Part shown: piece by piece, positions 43,516-51,940 of the stretch | Layout of the letters: each line of letters begins with the position of its first letter | Position numbering within the stretch: the first letter of the stretch is position 1 | Assembly (NCBI RefSeq): GCF_004187715.1 | Contig: NZ_QZWF01000002.1 | Location: 62,001-126,000, forward strand | DNA length: 64,000 nucleotides | Origin: Streptomyces sp. F001 | GTDB taxonomy: Bacteria > Actinomycetota > Actinomycetes > Streptomycetales > Streptomycetaceae | Direction: 5' to 3' | Position numbers and translations under genes: made by a program | The notes under the pieces: generated by a model | Seen by the model: the letters and a program-made list of their open reading frames with translations, nothing else | Databases searched by the model: none | Told to the model about the DNA's origin: nothing

Positions 43516-44402
43516 GCGCCGTGACCGAGGTACTCCAGCAAGTGGTGGAAGGCGTCGGCTCCGGCGCCGTCTATGCCAGCCTGGCTCTGGCCCTGGTGCT
43601 GATCCACCGGTTCACCGGGATCGTCAACTTCGCCCAGGGCGAGCTCGCCATGATCTCCACCTATGTGGCGTGGCAGCTCGTGGCGTCCGGGATGTCGTTC
43701 TGGCTTGCGCTGCCGGTCACCCTGGTGGTGTCGTTCGCCGGCGGCATGCTGGTCGAACGGCTCGTCATCCGTCCCGTGCGGAACGCGCCCGAGCTGACGA
43801 CGGTCATCGTCACGGTCGGCCTGTTCATCTTCGTGAATGCCTTGGCCGGTCTGATCTGGTCGTTCACCGTGAAGGACTTCCCGCAGCCGTTCCCCGACGG
43901 CGGGATGGATCTGGCCGGGGTGCGGGTGGACTGGTCGACGCTCGGGATCATCGCTGTGGTGGCCCTCGTGATGGGCCTGCTGTACCTGCTGTTCCAGCAC
44001 ACCTCCGTCGGCCTGGTGATGCGGGCGGCCGCCTGCAACGCCGTCTCCGCCCGGCTGTCGGGCATCCGGGTGGGCCGGGTGCTGATGCTCGGCTGGGGGC
44101 TGGCCGCGACGGTCGGCGCGGTCTCGGGCGTGCTCGTCGCCCCGGTGCTGTTCCTGGAGCCCAACATGATGGGCGGGGTACTGATCTACGCCTTCGCAGC
44201 GGCCACCCTCGGAGGCTTCGACAGCCCGGTCGGCGCGGTCGTCGGCGGCCTGCTCGTGGGCGTCGCCGAGACGCTGGCCGGGGCGTACGTGGACGTGATC
44301 GGAGCCGATCTCAAGGTGGGCGTACCCCTGGTGATCATCCTGGCGGTGCTGCTGATGCGGCCCCAGGGCCTGTTCGGACGAGCGGCGGTGGAGCGCACAT
44401 GA
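43512..44402 (+). CDS. livH: Branched-chain amino-acid-type ABC transporter permease (LivH-like)
   Basis: A 296-residue permease with about eight hydrophobic helices; the start GSGAVYASLALALVLIHRFTG and NFAQGELAMI are typical of LivH. GTG at 43512 overlaps the LivF stop (GTGA); a GTG at 43521 is an alternative. It forms the channel with the LivM-like permease. Confidence 0.88.
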   Translation: MSAVTEVLQQVVEGVGSGAVYASLALALVLIHRFTGIVNFAQGELAMISTYVAWQLVASGMSFWLALPVTLVVSFAGGMLVERLVIRPVRNAPELTTVIVTVGLFIFVNALAGLIWSFTVKDFPQPFPDGGMDLAGVRVDWSTLGIIAVVALVMGLLYLLFQHTSVGLVMRAAACNAVSARLSGIRVGRVLMLGWGLAATVGAVSGVLVAPVLFLEPNMMGGVLIYAFAAATLGGFDSPVGAVVGGLLVGVAETLAGAYVDVIGADLKVGVPLVIILAVLLMRPQGLFGRAAVERT

Positions 44403-45437
44403 GCACGATCGTCGCAAACCTCGGCACCGACCGTGCCCGGCGCCTGCGGGCCGCGCTCACCGCGCTGCTCGCCGTGGCAGTAGCCGTCGGCGCACCGTTC
44501 TACTTCGCCCCCTTCCAGGTCTTCCAGCTGACCATGGTCCTGCTGTACGCCGTGGCGCTGGCCGGACTCAACCTGCTGGTCGGGTTCGGCGGGCAGATCT
44601 CGCTCGGGCACGGGGCGTTCTTCGCGGCCGGGGCCTACACGGCCGCGGTCATGCTCGACCGGTACGACACCGGCCACCTGGCCACCCTGCCCGTCGCGGC
44701 CGTCGGATGCTTCCTGCTGGGCCTCGGTTTCGGAGTGCCCGCCCTGCGCCTGCGCGGGCTGTACCTGGCCCTGGTCACCCTCTCGTTCGCGGTGTTCCTG
44801 CCGCCGCTGCTCAAGCGGCTCGAACCGGTCACGGGCGGTTCCATGGGCCTGACCGTGGACAAGCTGCAGCCGCCCGCGTGGAGCGGGCTGGCCGAGGACC
44901 AGTGGATGTACCTCGTCGTCCTCGCCGTCACTGTGGTGGCCCTGCTGCTCGCCCGCAACCTCCTGCGGTCGCGCGTCGGCCGGGCACTGCTCGCCCTGCG
45001 GGACAACGAGAGCGCCGCGGAGGTCATGGGCGTACGGCTGTCCCTGCACAAGACCCTCGCCTTCGCGTGGAGCGCGAGCTTCGCCGGTGTCGCCGGGTGT
45101 CTGTACACCTGGGTGATCGGCTTCGTCTCACCCGACTCGTTCAGCTTCGTCCTGTCCATCACGCTGCTGGCCGGCCTGGTGGTCGGGGGCCTCGCCTCGC
45201 TGTACGGACCGCTGCTCGGGGCGGCGTTCGTGATGTACGTGCCGAGCGTGGCCCAGGACATCAGCGACGCGGCGCCCGGTGTGGTGTTCGGCCTGCTGAT
45301 CATCGCGGTGATGTTCGTGGCTCCGACGGGACTGGCCGGTCTGGCGGGCCGCGCCCGGGGCGCCGCTGCCCGCCGCCTCTCCCGCACCTGTCGATGCCGA
45401 ACCCGTGGGCGCACCGCCCCGCACGGAAAAGGAATGA
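44399..45437 (+). CDS. livM: Branched-chain amino-acid-type ABC transporter permease (LivM-like), 3' frame disturbed
   Basis: About 320 residues of a clear LivM permease (LNLLVGFGGQISLGHGAFFAAGAY, ALRLRGLYLALVTLSFA, LRDNESAAEVMG). The frame has no stop after the last helix: it reads through a Cys/Arg-rich stretch and continues in frame into the binding protein to 46726. In the next frame the 3' part reads PLPAASPAPVDAEPVGAPP and ends in TGA at 45435-45437, making an ATGA overlap with the next gene like every other junction in this operon. A one-base indel near 45340-45370 is therefore inferred. The coordinates give the restored gene. Confidence 0.75.
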
Positions 45438-46726
45438 ATCACATGCGCAAGACGACCGCTCTGCGGGCGGCCACGGCCGCGGCCGCATCCACCGCCCTGC
45501 TCCTCGCCGCCGCCTGCAGCACCCAGCGCGGGCAGGACGACAAGGACGCCGCTGCCGACGGCGCGTGCCAGGGCCAACAGACCACGGGCATCACCGACAA
45601 GACCATCAAGCTCGGCGGAATCTACCCGCTGTCGGGACCGGCCTCCGCGTACGGCACGATCAGCAAGGGCGTGAGCGCCTACTTCAAGCACGTCAACGAC
45701 AAGGGCGGCATCGACGGCCGCACGGTGGAGTTCACCGTGCGCGACGACGGCTACCAGCCGCCCAAGGCGGTCGAGGAGGCCCGCAGACTGGTAGAGCAGG
45801 AGAAGGTCTTCGCCGTCTTCCAGACTCTGGGCACCCCGTCCACAGCCGCCGTGTGGGACTACCTCAACAAGCGGAAGGTGCCGCAGCCCTTCGTCGCCAC
45901 GGGTGCCTCCGTCTGGGGTACGGACGACAAGCACCCGTGGACCACGGGCTGGCAGCCCAACTACGTGTCCGAGGCACGGGTGTACGCCAAATACCTCAAG
46001 GAGGAGAAGCCGAAGGCGAAGGTCGCCGTCCTCTACCAGAACGACGACTTCGGCAAGGATCTGCTCGGCGGGTTCAAGGAGGCCGTCGCCGGCGGGGGCA
46101 TCAAGGTGGTTGCCGAGGAGAGCTACGAGGTCACCGACCCCTCCGTGTCGGCGCAGATGACAAGCCTCGCCCGCTCCAAGGCCGATGTGCTGCTCAACAT
46201 CACCACGCCCAAGTTCGGCAGCCAGGCCCTCGCCGCCGATGCCAAGAACACCAAGTGGAACCCGCTGCACATCGTGAACAACGTGTCCTCGTCCGCCACG
46301 GTGCTCAAGCCCGTCGGATTCAAGAACGTCCAAGGTGTGGTCTCGGCGACCTACTTCAAGGACCCCGCCGACCCGCAGTGGGCCGACGACGCGGAGATGA
46401 AGACGTACAAGGACGCGTTGAGCAAGTACGCGCCCGGCTCGGACCCGGCCAACCAGTTCAACGCCTACGGCTGGGCCGCCGCCTCCAGCCTGCACAAGGC
46501 CCTGGACGCGATGGAGTGCCCGACCAGGGAGGGGCTGCGGGACGCGGTGCGCAACCTCAAGGACGTCAAGGTGGACATGCTGCTGCCCGGTGTCACCCTC
46601 TCCACCGGGCCCGATGACGCCTTCCCCATCGAGACGATGCAGCTGATGCGGTTCAAGGACGAGCGGTGGCAGCTGTTCGGCAAGCCGGTGGACACCCGCA
46701 AGGAATTCGGTTCCCCGGCGAACTGA
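45434..46726 (+). CDS. livK: Branched-chain amino-acid-type ABC transporter substrate-binding lipoprotein (LivK-like)
   Basis: A 430-residue periplasmic-binding-fold protein (Peripla_BP_6). It has a basic start, a hydrophobic signal and a lipobox (LLAAAC, cysteine at about 28), so it should be a surface lipoprotein. KLGGIYPLSGPASAYGTISKG, VRDDGYQPPKAVEEARRLVE and VAVLYQNDDFGKDLLGGF are family signatures. The start at 45434 gives an ATGA overlap; an ATG at 45443 with AAAAGGA upstream is also good. The frame upstream is open and fused to the LivM reading. A strong terminator follows the stop. Confidence 0.88.
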   Translation: MNHMRKTTALRAATAAAASTALLLAAACSTQRGQDDKDAAADGACQGQQTTGITDKTIKLGGIYPLSGPASAYGTISKGVSAYFKHVNDKGGIDGRTVEFTVRDDGYQPPKAVEEARRLVEQEKVFAVFQTLGTPSTAAVWDYLNKRKVPQPFVATGASVWGTDDKHPWTTGWQPNYVSEARVYAKYLKEEKPKAKVAVLYQNDDFGKDLLGGFKEAVAGGGIKVVAEESYEVTDPSVSAQMTSLARSKADVLLNITTPKFGSQALAADAKNTKWNPLHIVNNVSSSATVLKPVGFKNVQGVVSATYFKDPADPQWADDAEMKTYKDALSKYAPGSDPANQFNAYGWAAASSLHKALDAMECPTREGLRDAVRNLKDVKVDMLLPGVTLSTGPDDAFPIETMQLMRFKDERWQLFGKPVDTRKEFGSPAN

Positions 46727-46730
46727 GCCG

Positions 46731-46777
46731 ACGGGGGCGGTCCGAGTCGGTGCCCGACACCTGCGGACCGCCCCCGT
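46731..46777. terminator. Hairpin after the liv operon
   Basis: A 14-bp perfect stem (46731-46744 with 46764-46777), a 19-base loop and a TTCCTT tail, starting four bases after the livK stop. Confidence 0.8.
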
Positions 46778-46823
46778 TCCTTCGCGCCGTCCGGGATGCG
46801 GTGGACCCCGCAGCGTTCGGACA

Positions 46824-46935
46824 GTGCCTCCACCAGCCAGAGGCTCCGGCCGCTCTCGGCGGCGCCGTGCGCGACAAGCGAGCCGGCAGCGGATCCTCGA
46901 CGCCGCTCAGTGCTCTTCGCGGAGCGTGGCGGCGC
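46824..46935 (+). pseudogene. TetR N-terminal stub
   Basis: From a GTG at 46824 the frame reads RRRRARQASRQRILDAAQ. One base on, the next frame reads VLFAERGGAG. Joined, this is the start of a TetR helix-turn-helix (RILDAAQ-x-LFAERG) with a one-base frameshift; everything after about residue 40 is missing. It lies between the liv terminator and the second sensor phosphatase. Confidence 0.45.
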
Positions 46936-46938
46936 AGG

Positions 46939-49404
46939 TCAGGAAGGCCTGGTTTCACCGTTACGCGCGTTCGGAGCGGCAGTGGACAGTGGTTGCTCGG
47001 CCCAGATGGTCTTTCCGTTGCGGCCGTAGCGGGTGCCCCACCGTTCGGACAGCTGGGCCACCAGGAACAGGCCACGTCCGCCCTCGTCGGTGCTTCGGGC
47101 CTGGCGCAGGTGGGGGGAGGTGCTGCTGGTGTCCGAGACCTCGCAGATGAGATGGGTGTGCCGGATCAGTCGCAGCAGCACCGGGCCGCCGGCGTACCGG
47201 TACGCGTTGGTGACCAGTTCGCTCACGATCAGTTCGGTGACGAAGGCGAGCTCCTCCAGCCCCCACTCGGTCAGCTGGTCCGTCACCAGCGCCCGGGCCC
47301 GGCCGGCGGCAGTGGGGTCGGCCGACAGCTCCCACGTGGCCACCTTCTCCGCCGCCAGCACCCGCGTGCGGCCCAGCAGCAGCGTGACGTCATCGGGGGG
47401 CCGCTCGGGCAGCATCGCGTCCTCCACCGCCTTGCACGTGTGCTCCAACGAGCGGGCCGGACCGGCCAGTACGGTGCGCAGCAGTGCCAAGCCCTGGTCG
47501 ATGTCCCGGTGGTCGGCCAGGAGCAGCCCATCGCTGCACAGGGCGAGCAGACTGCCCTCGTCCAGTTCGAGGTCGGCGGTCTCGAACGGCAGCCCGCCCA
47601 CACCCAGCGGCAGCCCGGCGGGCAGGTCGATCAGGCGCACCCGACCGTCCGGCCCCAGCACGGTCGGCGGCGGGTGCCCCGCGCGGGCCATGGCGCAGTG
47701 CCGGGAGACCGGATCGTAGATCGCGTACAGGCAGGTGGCGCCGACGATCTGGGGGGCGCCTGCGTCGGCCTGCCGCTGTTCGGTGGCCAGATGATCCACC
47801 AGGTCGTCGAGCCGGGCGAGGACCTCGTCCGGAGCCAGGTCGAGATGGGCCAGGGTGTGCACGGCGGCGCGCAGCCGTCCCATGGTCGCCGACGCGTGCA
47901 TGCCGTGGCCGACGACGTCGCCGACGACCAGCGCGACGCGTAGTCCCGACAGCGGGATGACATCGAACCAGTCGCCGCCGACACCGGTGGAGGCCTGCGC
48001 GGGCAGGTAGCGGTGGGCGGTGTCGACCGCCGGGTGCTCGGGTACCTCGCTCGGCAGCAGGCTGCGCTGGAGGGCCACGGCCGCCTGGTGCTCCTGGGTG
48101 TAGCGGCGGGCGTTGTCGATGCAGAGCGCGGCCCGGGCGGCGAACTCCTCCGCCAGGGTGAGGTCGTCCTCCTCGAACGGCTCGGGCCGCTGCCACCGCC
48201 AGAAACAGACCAGGCCGAGGACGACACCGCGCGCGGCCAGCGGCACCACCATCAGCGAGTGGACACCCAGCGCGATCATCCTGTCGGCCCGCTCAGGGTC
48301 GACCAGGAACCATTCGCGGTCGACCTCCACGGCGGGCTGAAGGACCGAACGCCGCTCGGCCAGGCAGCGTCCCTGCGCGGTCTGTTCGGGGAAGGAGAAC
48401 AGATGGCCCAGCGGGTACAGCACCTGCAGCGCCTCGGGCCGGACGCTGCGGACCGCCGTCCTGCGCAGCGGGCCCACGGCGTCGGGGGCGGGTTCCTCCC
48501 CATGGGTCACGGGTTCCAGCAGATCCACCGAGAGCGCGTCGGCCAGCGCGGGAACCGCCGCCTCGGCCAGCTCACGCGCCGTCCTGGCCACATCCAGGGT
48601 GCTCCCGATTCTGGTGCCGGCCTCGTTGAGCAGCGCGAGGCGCCGACGGGCCCGGTGGCGGTCGGTGACATCCTCGATGATCTCGGTGACGCCGAGCACC
48701 CGGCCGGACGGGTCCTGCATCCGGAAGGCGGAAACGGAGACGATCAGTTCCTTCTGAGGGTCCCGCTGCAGCCGGCAGGGCTGCTCGGCGAAGATCACGG
48801 GCTGGCCCGTCTCCAGGACCGACCGGAGCCGTTCCTCGACCAGCTGCGCGTCCGGACCGAGCAGGAAGTCGGAGGTGCGAAGTCCGGGGTAGGCCTCGGC
48901 CGGCAGCCCGCCGAACCGGGCGATCGCCCGGTTCACCCGCAGCAGGCGCAGGTCCGGGCCGAGAACCGCGACACCGACCGGGGACCGGCGGAAGAAGCCG
49001 TCCAGCACGGCCCGGTCGACCTCCCACTGGACGACGTCCTCGGCGCGCGAGCCCACGAGCAGCCACTCGACGGTGGAGTCCAGGCGCTGCACCCTCCGGG
49101 CGCGGAACCCCACGTACACGCGGTGGCCTGCGCTATGCCGGACCGGCAGCAGCCCGAACCAGCCGCGCTCCCGCAGGCACGCGGCGACCGCCTCGGCGAT
49201 CAGGGCCTCGTCTCCATCGGCGACCAGGACCTCGCGCAGCGGCCGGCCCAGCACCTCGTCGGCCCGATGCCCGAGGAGGCTCGTGGCCTGCTCGCTCCAG
49301 GCGACGACCCGCCCGTGGTCGTCCAGGACGGCGGACGCCGACTGGTAGATCGAGAAGGGGTCCTCCGGGCTCTCGCTGAGCGTCGTCAGGGATGTGTCGT
49401 CCAT
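46939..49404 (-). CDS. Sensor phosphatase: PAS-PAS-GAF-SpoIIE(PP2C)-HATPase_c (second copy)
   Basis: An 821-residue paralog of the protein at 13812-16232, with the same domain order: PAS (about 20-115), PAS/PAC (135-250, VLGVTEIIEDVTDRHRARRRL), GAF (260-430), SpoIIE PP2C (450-660; GGDWFDVIPL, GDVVGHGMHASA, GHPPPTVL) and HATPase_c (680-815; ELVTNAYRYAGG, DEGGRGLFLVAQLSERWGTR). The second half is closer to its paralog than the first by eye, suggesting different sensed signals. The ATG at 49404 opens directly on the PAS region; a reading to 49464 is not supported. The ABM gene at 49715-50047 lies upstream on the same strand. Confidence 0.9.
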   Translation of the reverse strand: MDDTSLTTLSESPEDPFSIYQSASAVLDDHGRVVAWSEQATSLLGHRADEVLGRPLREVLVADGDEALIAEAVAACLRERGWFGLLPVRHSAGHRVYVGFRARRVQRLDSTVEWLLVGSRAEDVVQWEVDRAVLDGFFRRSPVGVAVLGPDLRLLRVNRAIARFGGLPAEAYPGLRTSDFLLGPDAQLVEERLRSVLETGQPVIFAEQPCRLQRDPQKELIVSVSAFRMQDPSGRVLGVTEIIEDVTDRHRARRRLALLNEAGTRIGSTLDVARTARELAEAAVPALADALSVDLLEPVTHGEEPAPDAVGPLRRTAVRSVRPEALQVLYPLGHLFSFPEQTAQGRCLAERRSVLQPAVEVDREWFLVDPERADRMIALGVHSLMVVPLAARGVVLGLVCFWRWQRPEPFEEDDLTLAEEFAARAALCIDNARRYTQEHQAAVALQRSLLPSEVPEHPAVDTAHRYLPAQASTGVGGDWFDVIPLSGLRVALVVGDVVGHGMHASATMGRLRAAVHTLAHLDLAPDEVLARLDDLVDHLATEQRQADAGAPQIVGATCLYAIYDPVSRHCAMARAGHPPPTVLGPDGRVRLIDLPAGLPLGVGGLPFETADLELDEGSLLALCSDGLLLADHRDIDQGLALLRTVLAGPARSLEHTCKAVEDAMLPERPPDDVTLLLGRTRVLAAEKVATWELSADPTAAGRARALVTDQLTEWGLEELAFVTELIVSELVTNAYRYAGGPVLLRLIRHTHLICEVSDTSSTSPHLRQARSTDEGGRGLFLVAQLSERWGTRYGRNGKTIWAEQPLSTAAPNARNGETRPS

Positions 49405-49714
49405 CGCCCCATCAACCTCGCACCGTTCGAGGGACTCGTAGTGCGGTGCGCCGGGCGCTCCCACCCGTCCCCGCGTGCCTGGGCTTGCAGCGGCTCATCC
49501 TCAGTATCGGCCGTGCGGGCGCCGCGCGCTTCGTCGTACCGGCTCCGCGGGGGCATGCGTTGGTACGCAGTGCCGTGAGCCGCCCACACGGCAGGGCACG
49601 GGGAAGCGGCTGTGGCGGCGCCGGCGGAGAGACAGCCGCAGACGCGTCGTAGCGCGTAACGGTGCCGCCGCAGTCCGCACCCCAGTCACTCCGGGGGAGT
49701 GCGCCCCACTCGTG
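49405..49714. other. Gap without a recognisable gene
   Basis: 310 bases between the second sensor phosphatase and its ABM neighbour. No supported frame, hairpin or repeat was seen; it should contain the phosphatase promoter. Confidence 0.45.
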
Positions 49715-50047
49715 CTACTCCTGCTCGGGAACGGCCATCTCGCCCAGCAGCGACCAGTCGTCCTGCGGAACGTTCGCGTTCACGATGCGAGGGGTCTCGA
49801 CCAGATGCGGCGGCAGCGTCTGCTGTGCGGCCTTGAAGTGCGCCGACTGCACGTGAGCAGCGCCTGCTTCGTCATCGCGGAAGGCCTCGACCAGGACGTA
49901 CTCCGTGGGGTCCGTCACGCTTCGCGACCAGTCGAACCAGAGGCAGCCGGGCTCCCGGCGTGTGGCTTCGGTGAAGTCGGCGGTGATCTCCGGCCACTGG
50001 TCGGCATGCTCGGGACGGACTCGGAACTTGGCGGTGATGAAGATCAT
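49715..50047 (-). CDS. ABM-domain (antibiotic biosynthesis monooxygenase family) protein, second copy
   Basis: 110 residues, near-identical in layout to the copy at 16304-16636 (MIFITAKFRVRPEHADQWPE, GCLWFDWSRS, HFKAAQQTLPPHLVETPRIV). Differences are scattered conservative changes. Small dimeric ferredoxin-like protein; substrate unknown. Here it is upstream of, and on the same strand as, its sensor phosphatase, whereas the first copy is convergent with its partner. Confidence 0.85.
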   Translation of the reverse strand: MIFITAKFRVRPEHADQWPEITADFTEATRREPGCLWFDWSRSVTDPTEYVLVEAFRDDEAGAAHVQSAHFKAAQQTLPPHLVETPRIVNANVPQDDWSLLGEMAVPEQE

Positions 50048-50299
50048 CAGACTCTCTCCATGGACGTATGTCGATCGGCTGCGGGCCTGCAGCAGGTGAC
50101 GGCGGTCGGCACGTGCGGCCGGTCCGGTAGGCCCGGCGGTGCGGTCGAGCGGGGCGGCAATGGCACGAGCGACGCCGGCCGTCGAACAGGCGGTGGCCGA
50201 CTCGTGCCCGCCGGCCAGGACCTTGGCGACCAGATCCTACGGCGCCGGCCGGTGACCGGCAGGCCGCCCGCACCTGGAAAGTGCCCGGTACGGGGGGGA

Positions 50300-50791
50300 T
50301 CGGTCCGCCGTGCTCTGCGGGTGCTCGAGGCGGTCGCGGCGGGCGGTGACGGCATCACCGCCAAGGCCGTCGCCCGGCGCGCGGGCCTCACCCTCCTGAC
50401 GACGTACCGCCTGCTGCACACCCTGGTCCACGAGGGCTGTCTGGTCAGGCTCCACCAGTCCCGCGGGTACGGGCTGGGGTACAAACTCACCGGCCTGCAC
50501 CGGCGCCTGTGCCGGCAACTCGAGGTGACCCCGGGGTGCTCGGTGTGCTCCACCAGGCTCCCCACGCCACGGCTTTCGGCAAGGTCATGTTGTCGTCGTT
50601 GCCGGCCGAGCGGCGTCGTGACCACCTGCGGCAGCAGGGACTGCCCCGGCTCACGGGGGAAGGTCGCGGGGGCCCTGGCCACGTCCATACCTGTGGAGTT
50701 GTTCGAGCAGCGGCATCGGCAGCTCGGGGATGCCGTGCGCGCCGGCGCAACCCGCGTCTCGCAGCTGATCGACGGCACCGCGCAGCCGTAG
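50300..50791 (+). pseudogene. IclR-family regulator, internally deleted and frameshifted
   Basis: Starting at 50300 the frame reads SVRRALRVLEAVAAGGDG, then the winged HTH (ITAKAVARRAGLTLLTTYRLLHTL) and the GYGLGYKLTGLHRRL linker. About 50530 the effector domain continues one frame over (LHQAPHATAFGKVMLSSLPAE, LRQQGLPRLT), then returns to the first frame for the C-terminus (ALATSIPVELFEQRHRQLGDAV). The effector domain is about half its normal length and no start codon fits. Upstream 50048-50299 shows nothing else. Confidence 0.7.
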
Positions 50792-50865
50792 GCACGCTCC
50801 GCGAGCACACCGGGCGAGCTCGGCAGGGTGCGGACCGCCCGGACGAAGCGGCCCTGCGCAAAAAA

Positions 50866-51918
50866 TCAGCGGGTGGGGTCGAGAAGGATCTTGCGGACGC
50901 CGTCGGAGCGGCCTGCGAACAGTTCGTACGCTGCCGGGCCTTCGGAGAGGGCGAAGCGGTGGGAGACCACGACCTCGGGCTTGATCCGGCCGGCCCGGGT
51001 GAGGGCGATCAGGGGAGGGAGTTCGTAGTGGATCGAGCAGAGCCCGATGGCGAACTCCAGTTCCTTGACCTGTGCCAATCCCATGTGGAAAGGGAACGCC
51101 TTGCTGTGGCTGACCCCGATGACGCTGACCCGGCCGGCCTGCCGGACGGCCTTGAGGGCGAGATCGATGGTGGCGTCCGAGCCCACGGCCTCCACCACGG
51201 CGTCCGGCCCGCGTCCGCCGGTCATGTCCCGTACGGCCGTCCGTGCGTCCTCGCCCTCGACCGGCTCGACCCCCAGGGTGGCGGCGAAGGCGCAGCGCTC
51301 CGCGACCAGGTCCGTGCCCAGCACCCGCGCGGCGCCCATCGCGAAGGCGGACTGGGCGGCCATGAGGCCGACCGGGCCGAGGCCGATGACCAGGACGGTC
51401 TCACCGGGCTGGATACGGGCACGGCGGCAGCCGTACCAGGCCGTGGGCGCGTTGTCCGTCAGGACGACGGCGGCCTCGTCGGAGATGCCCTCGGGCAGGT
51501 GCACCAGATTGACATCGGCGTACGGCACCGCCAGCGCCTGGGCCTGGCTGCCCGGAAGCTGCGGGCTGACTCCGTAGCAGAGCTCCGTGCTGGACTTGGC
51601 GCGCTCGCACCGGGCGGTGAACCCGGCCGCGCACGACCGGCACAGGGTGCAGCCGGCCGAGGCGGGCACCAGAACCCGGTCGCCGGGCTTGAAGCGGGTG
51701 ACCTGGCCGCCGGTGTCGACCACCACACCGACGCACTCGTGTCCCGGCGTGTAGCCCAGTTCCGGGCTGAACGGGTTGCCACCGTAGATGTGCAGGTCAC
51801 TGCCGCAGATGCCGGCCGTGGTGACCTGGACGACCGCGTCGGTGGGGCTGGTGACGGCCGGGTCGGGGACATCCCCGTAGCGGATGTCATGACGGCCGTG
51901 GTAGCTCAGTGCCTTCAC
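50866..51918 (-). CDS. Zinc-dependent alcohol dehydrogenase (MDR family)
   Basis: A 350-residue medium-chain dehydrogenase. Catalytic zinc ligands: ICGSDLH (Cys) and GHECVG (His-Glu). Structural zinc cysteines: CTLCRSCAAGFTARC. Cofactor fold: GLGPVGLMAAQ, with an acidic residue in GTDLV, favouring NAD+. The overall pattern fits glutathione-independent formaldehyde- or threonine-type alcohol dehydrogenases, but the substrate is open. It follows the CurA-type reductase by 22 bases and may share its transcript. Confidence 0.88.
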   Translation of the reverse strand: MKALSYHGRHDIRYGDVPDPAVTSPTDAVVQVTTAGICGSDLHIYGGNPFSPELGYTPGHECVGVVVDTGGQVTRFKPGDRVLVPASAGCTLCRSCAAGFTARCERAKSSTELCYGVSPQLPGSQAQALAVPYADVNLVHLPEGISDEAAVVLTDNAPTAWYGCRRARIQPGETVLVIGLGPVGLMAAQSAFAMGAARVLGTDLVAERCAFAATLGVEPVEGEDARTAVRDMTGGRGPDAVVEAVGSDATIDLALKAVRQAGRVSVIGVSHSKAFPFHMGLAQVKELEFAIGLCSIHYELPPLIALTRAGRIKPEVVVSHRFALSEGPAAYELFAGRSDGVRKILLDPTR

Positions 51919-51940
51919 CGGATTCCTCCCCCTCCGCCCG

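Noticed and set aside
43316..44398. Part of a 1136-residue frame reaching livM from upstream
   Set aside because: This portion is a shadow of livF and livH, which are read in other frames with coupled starts.
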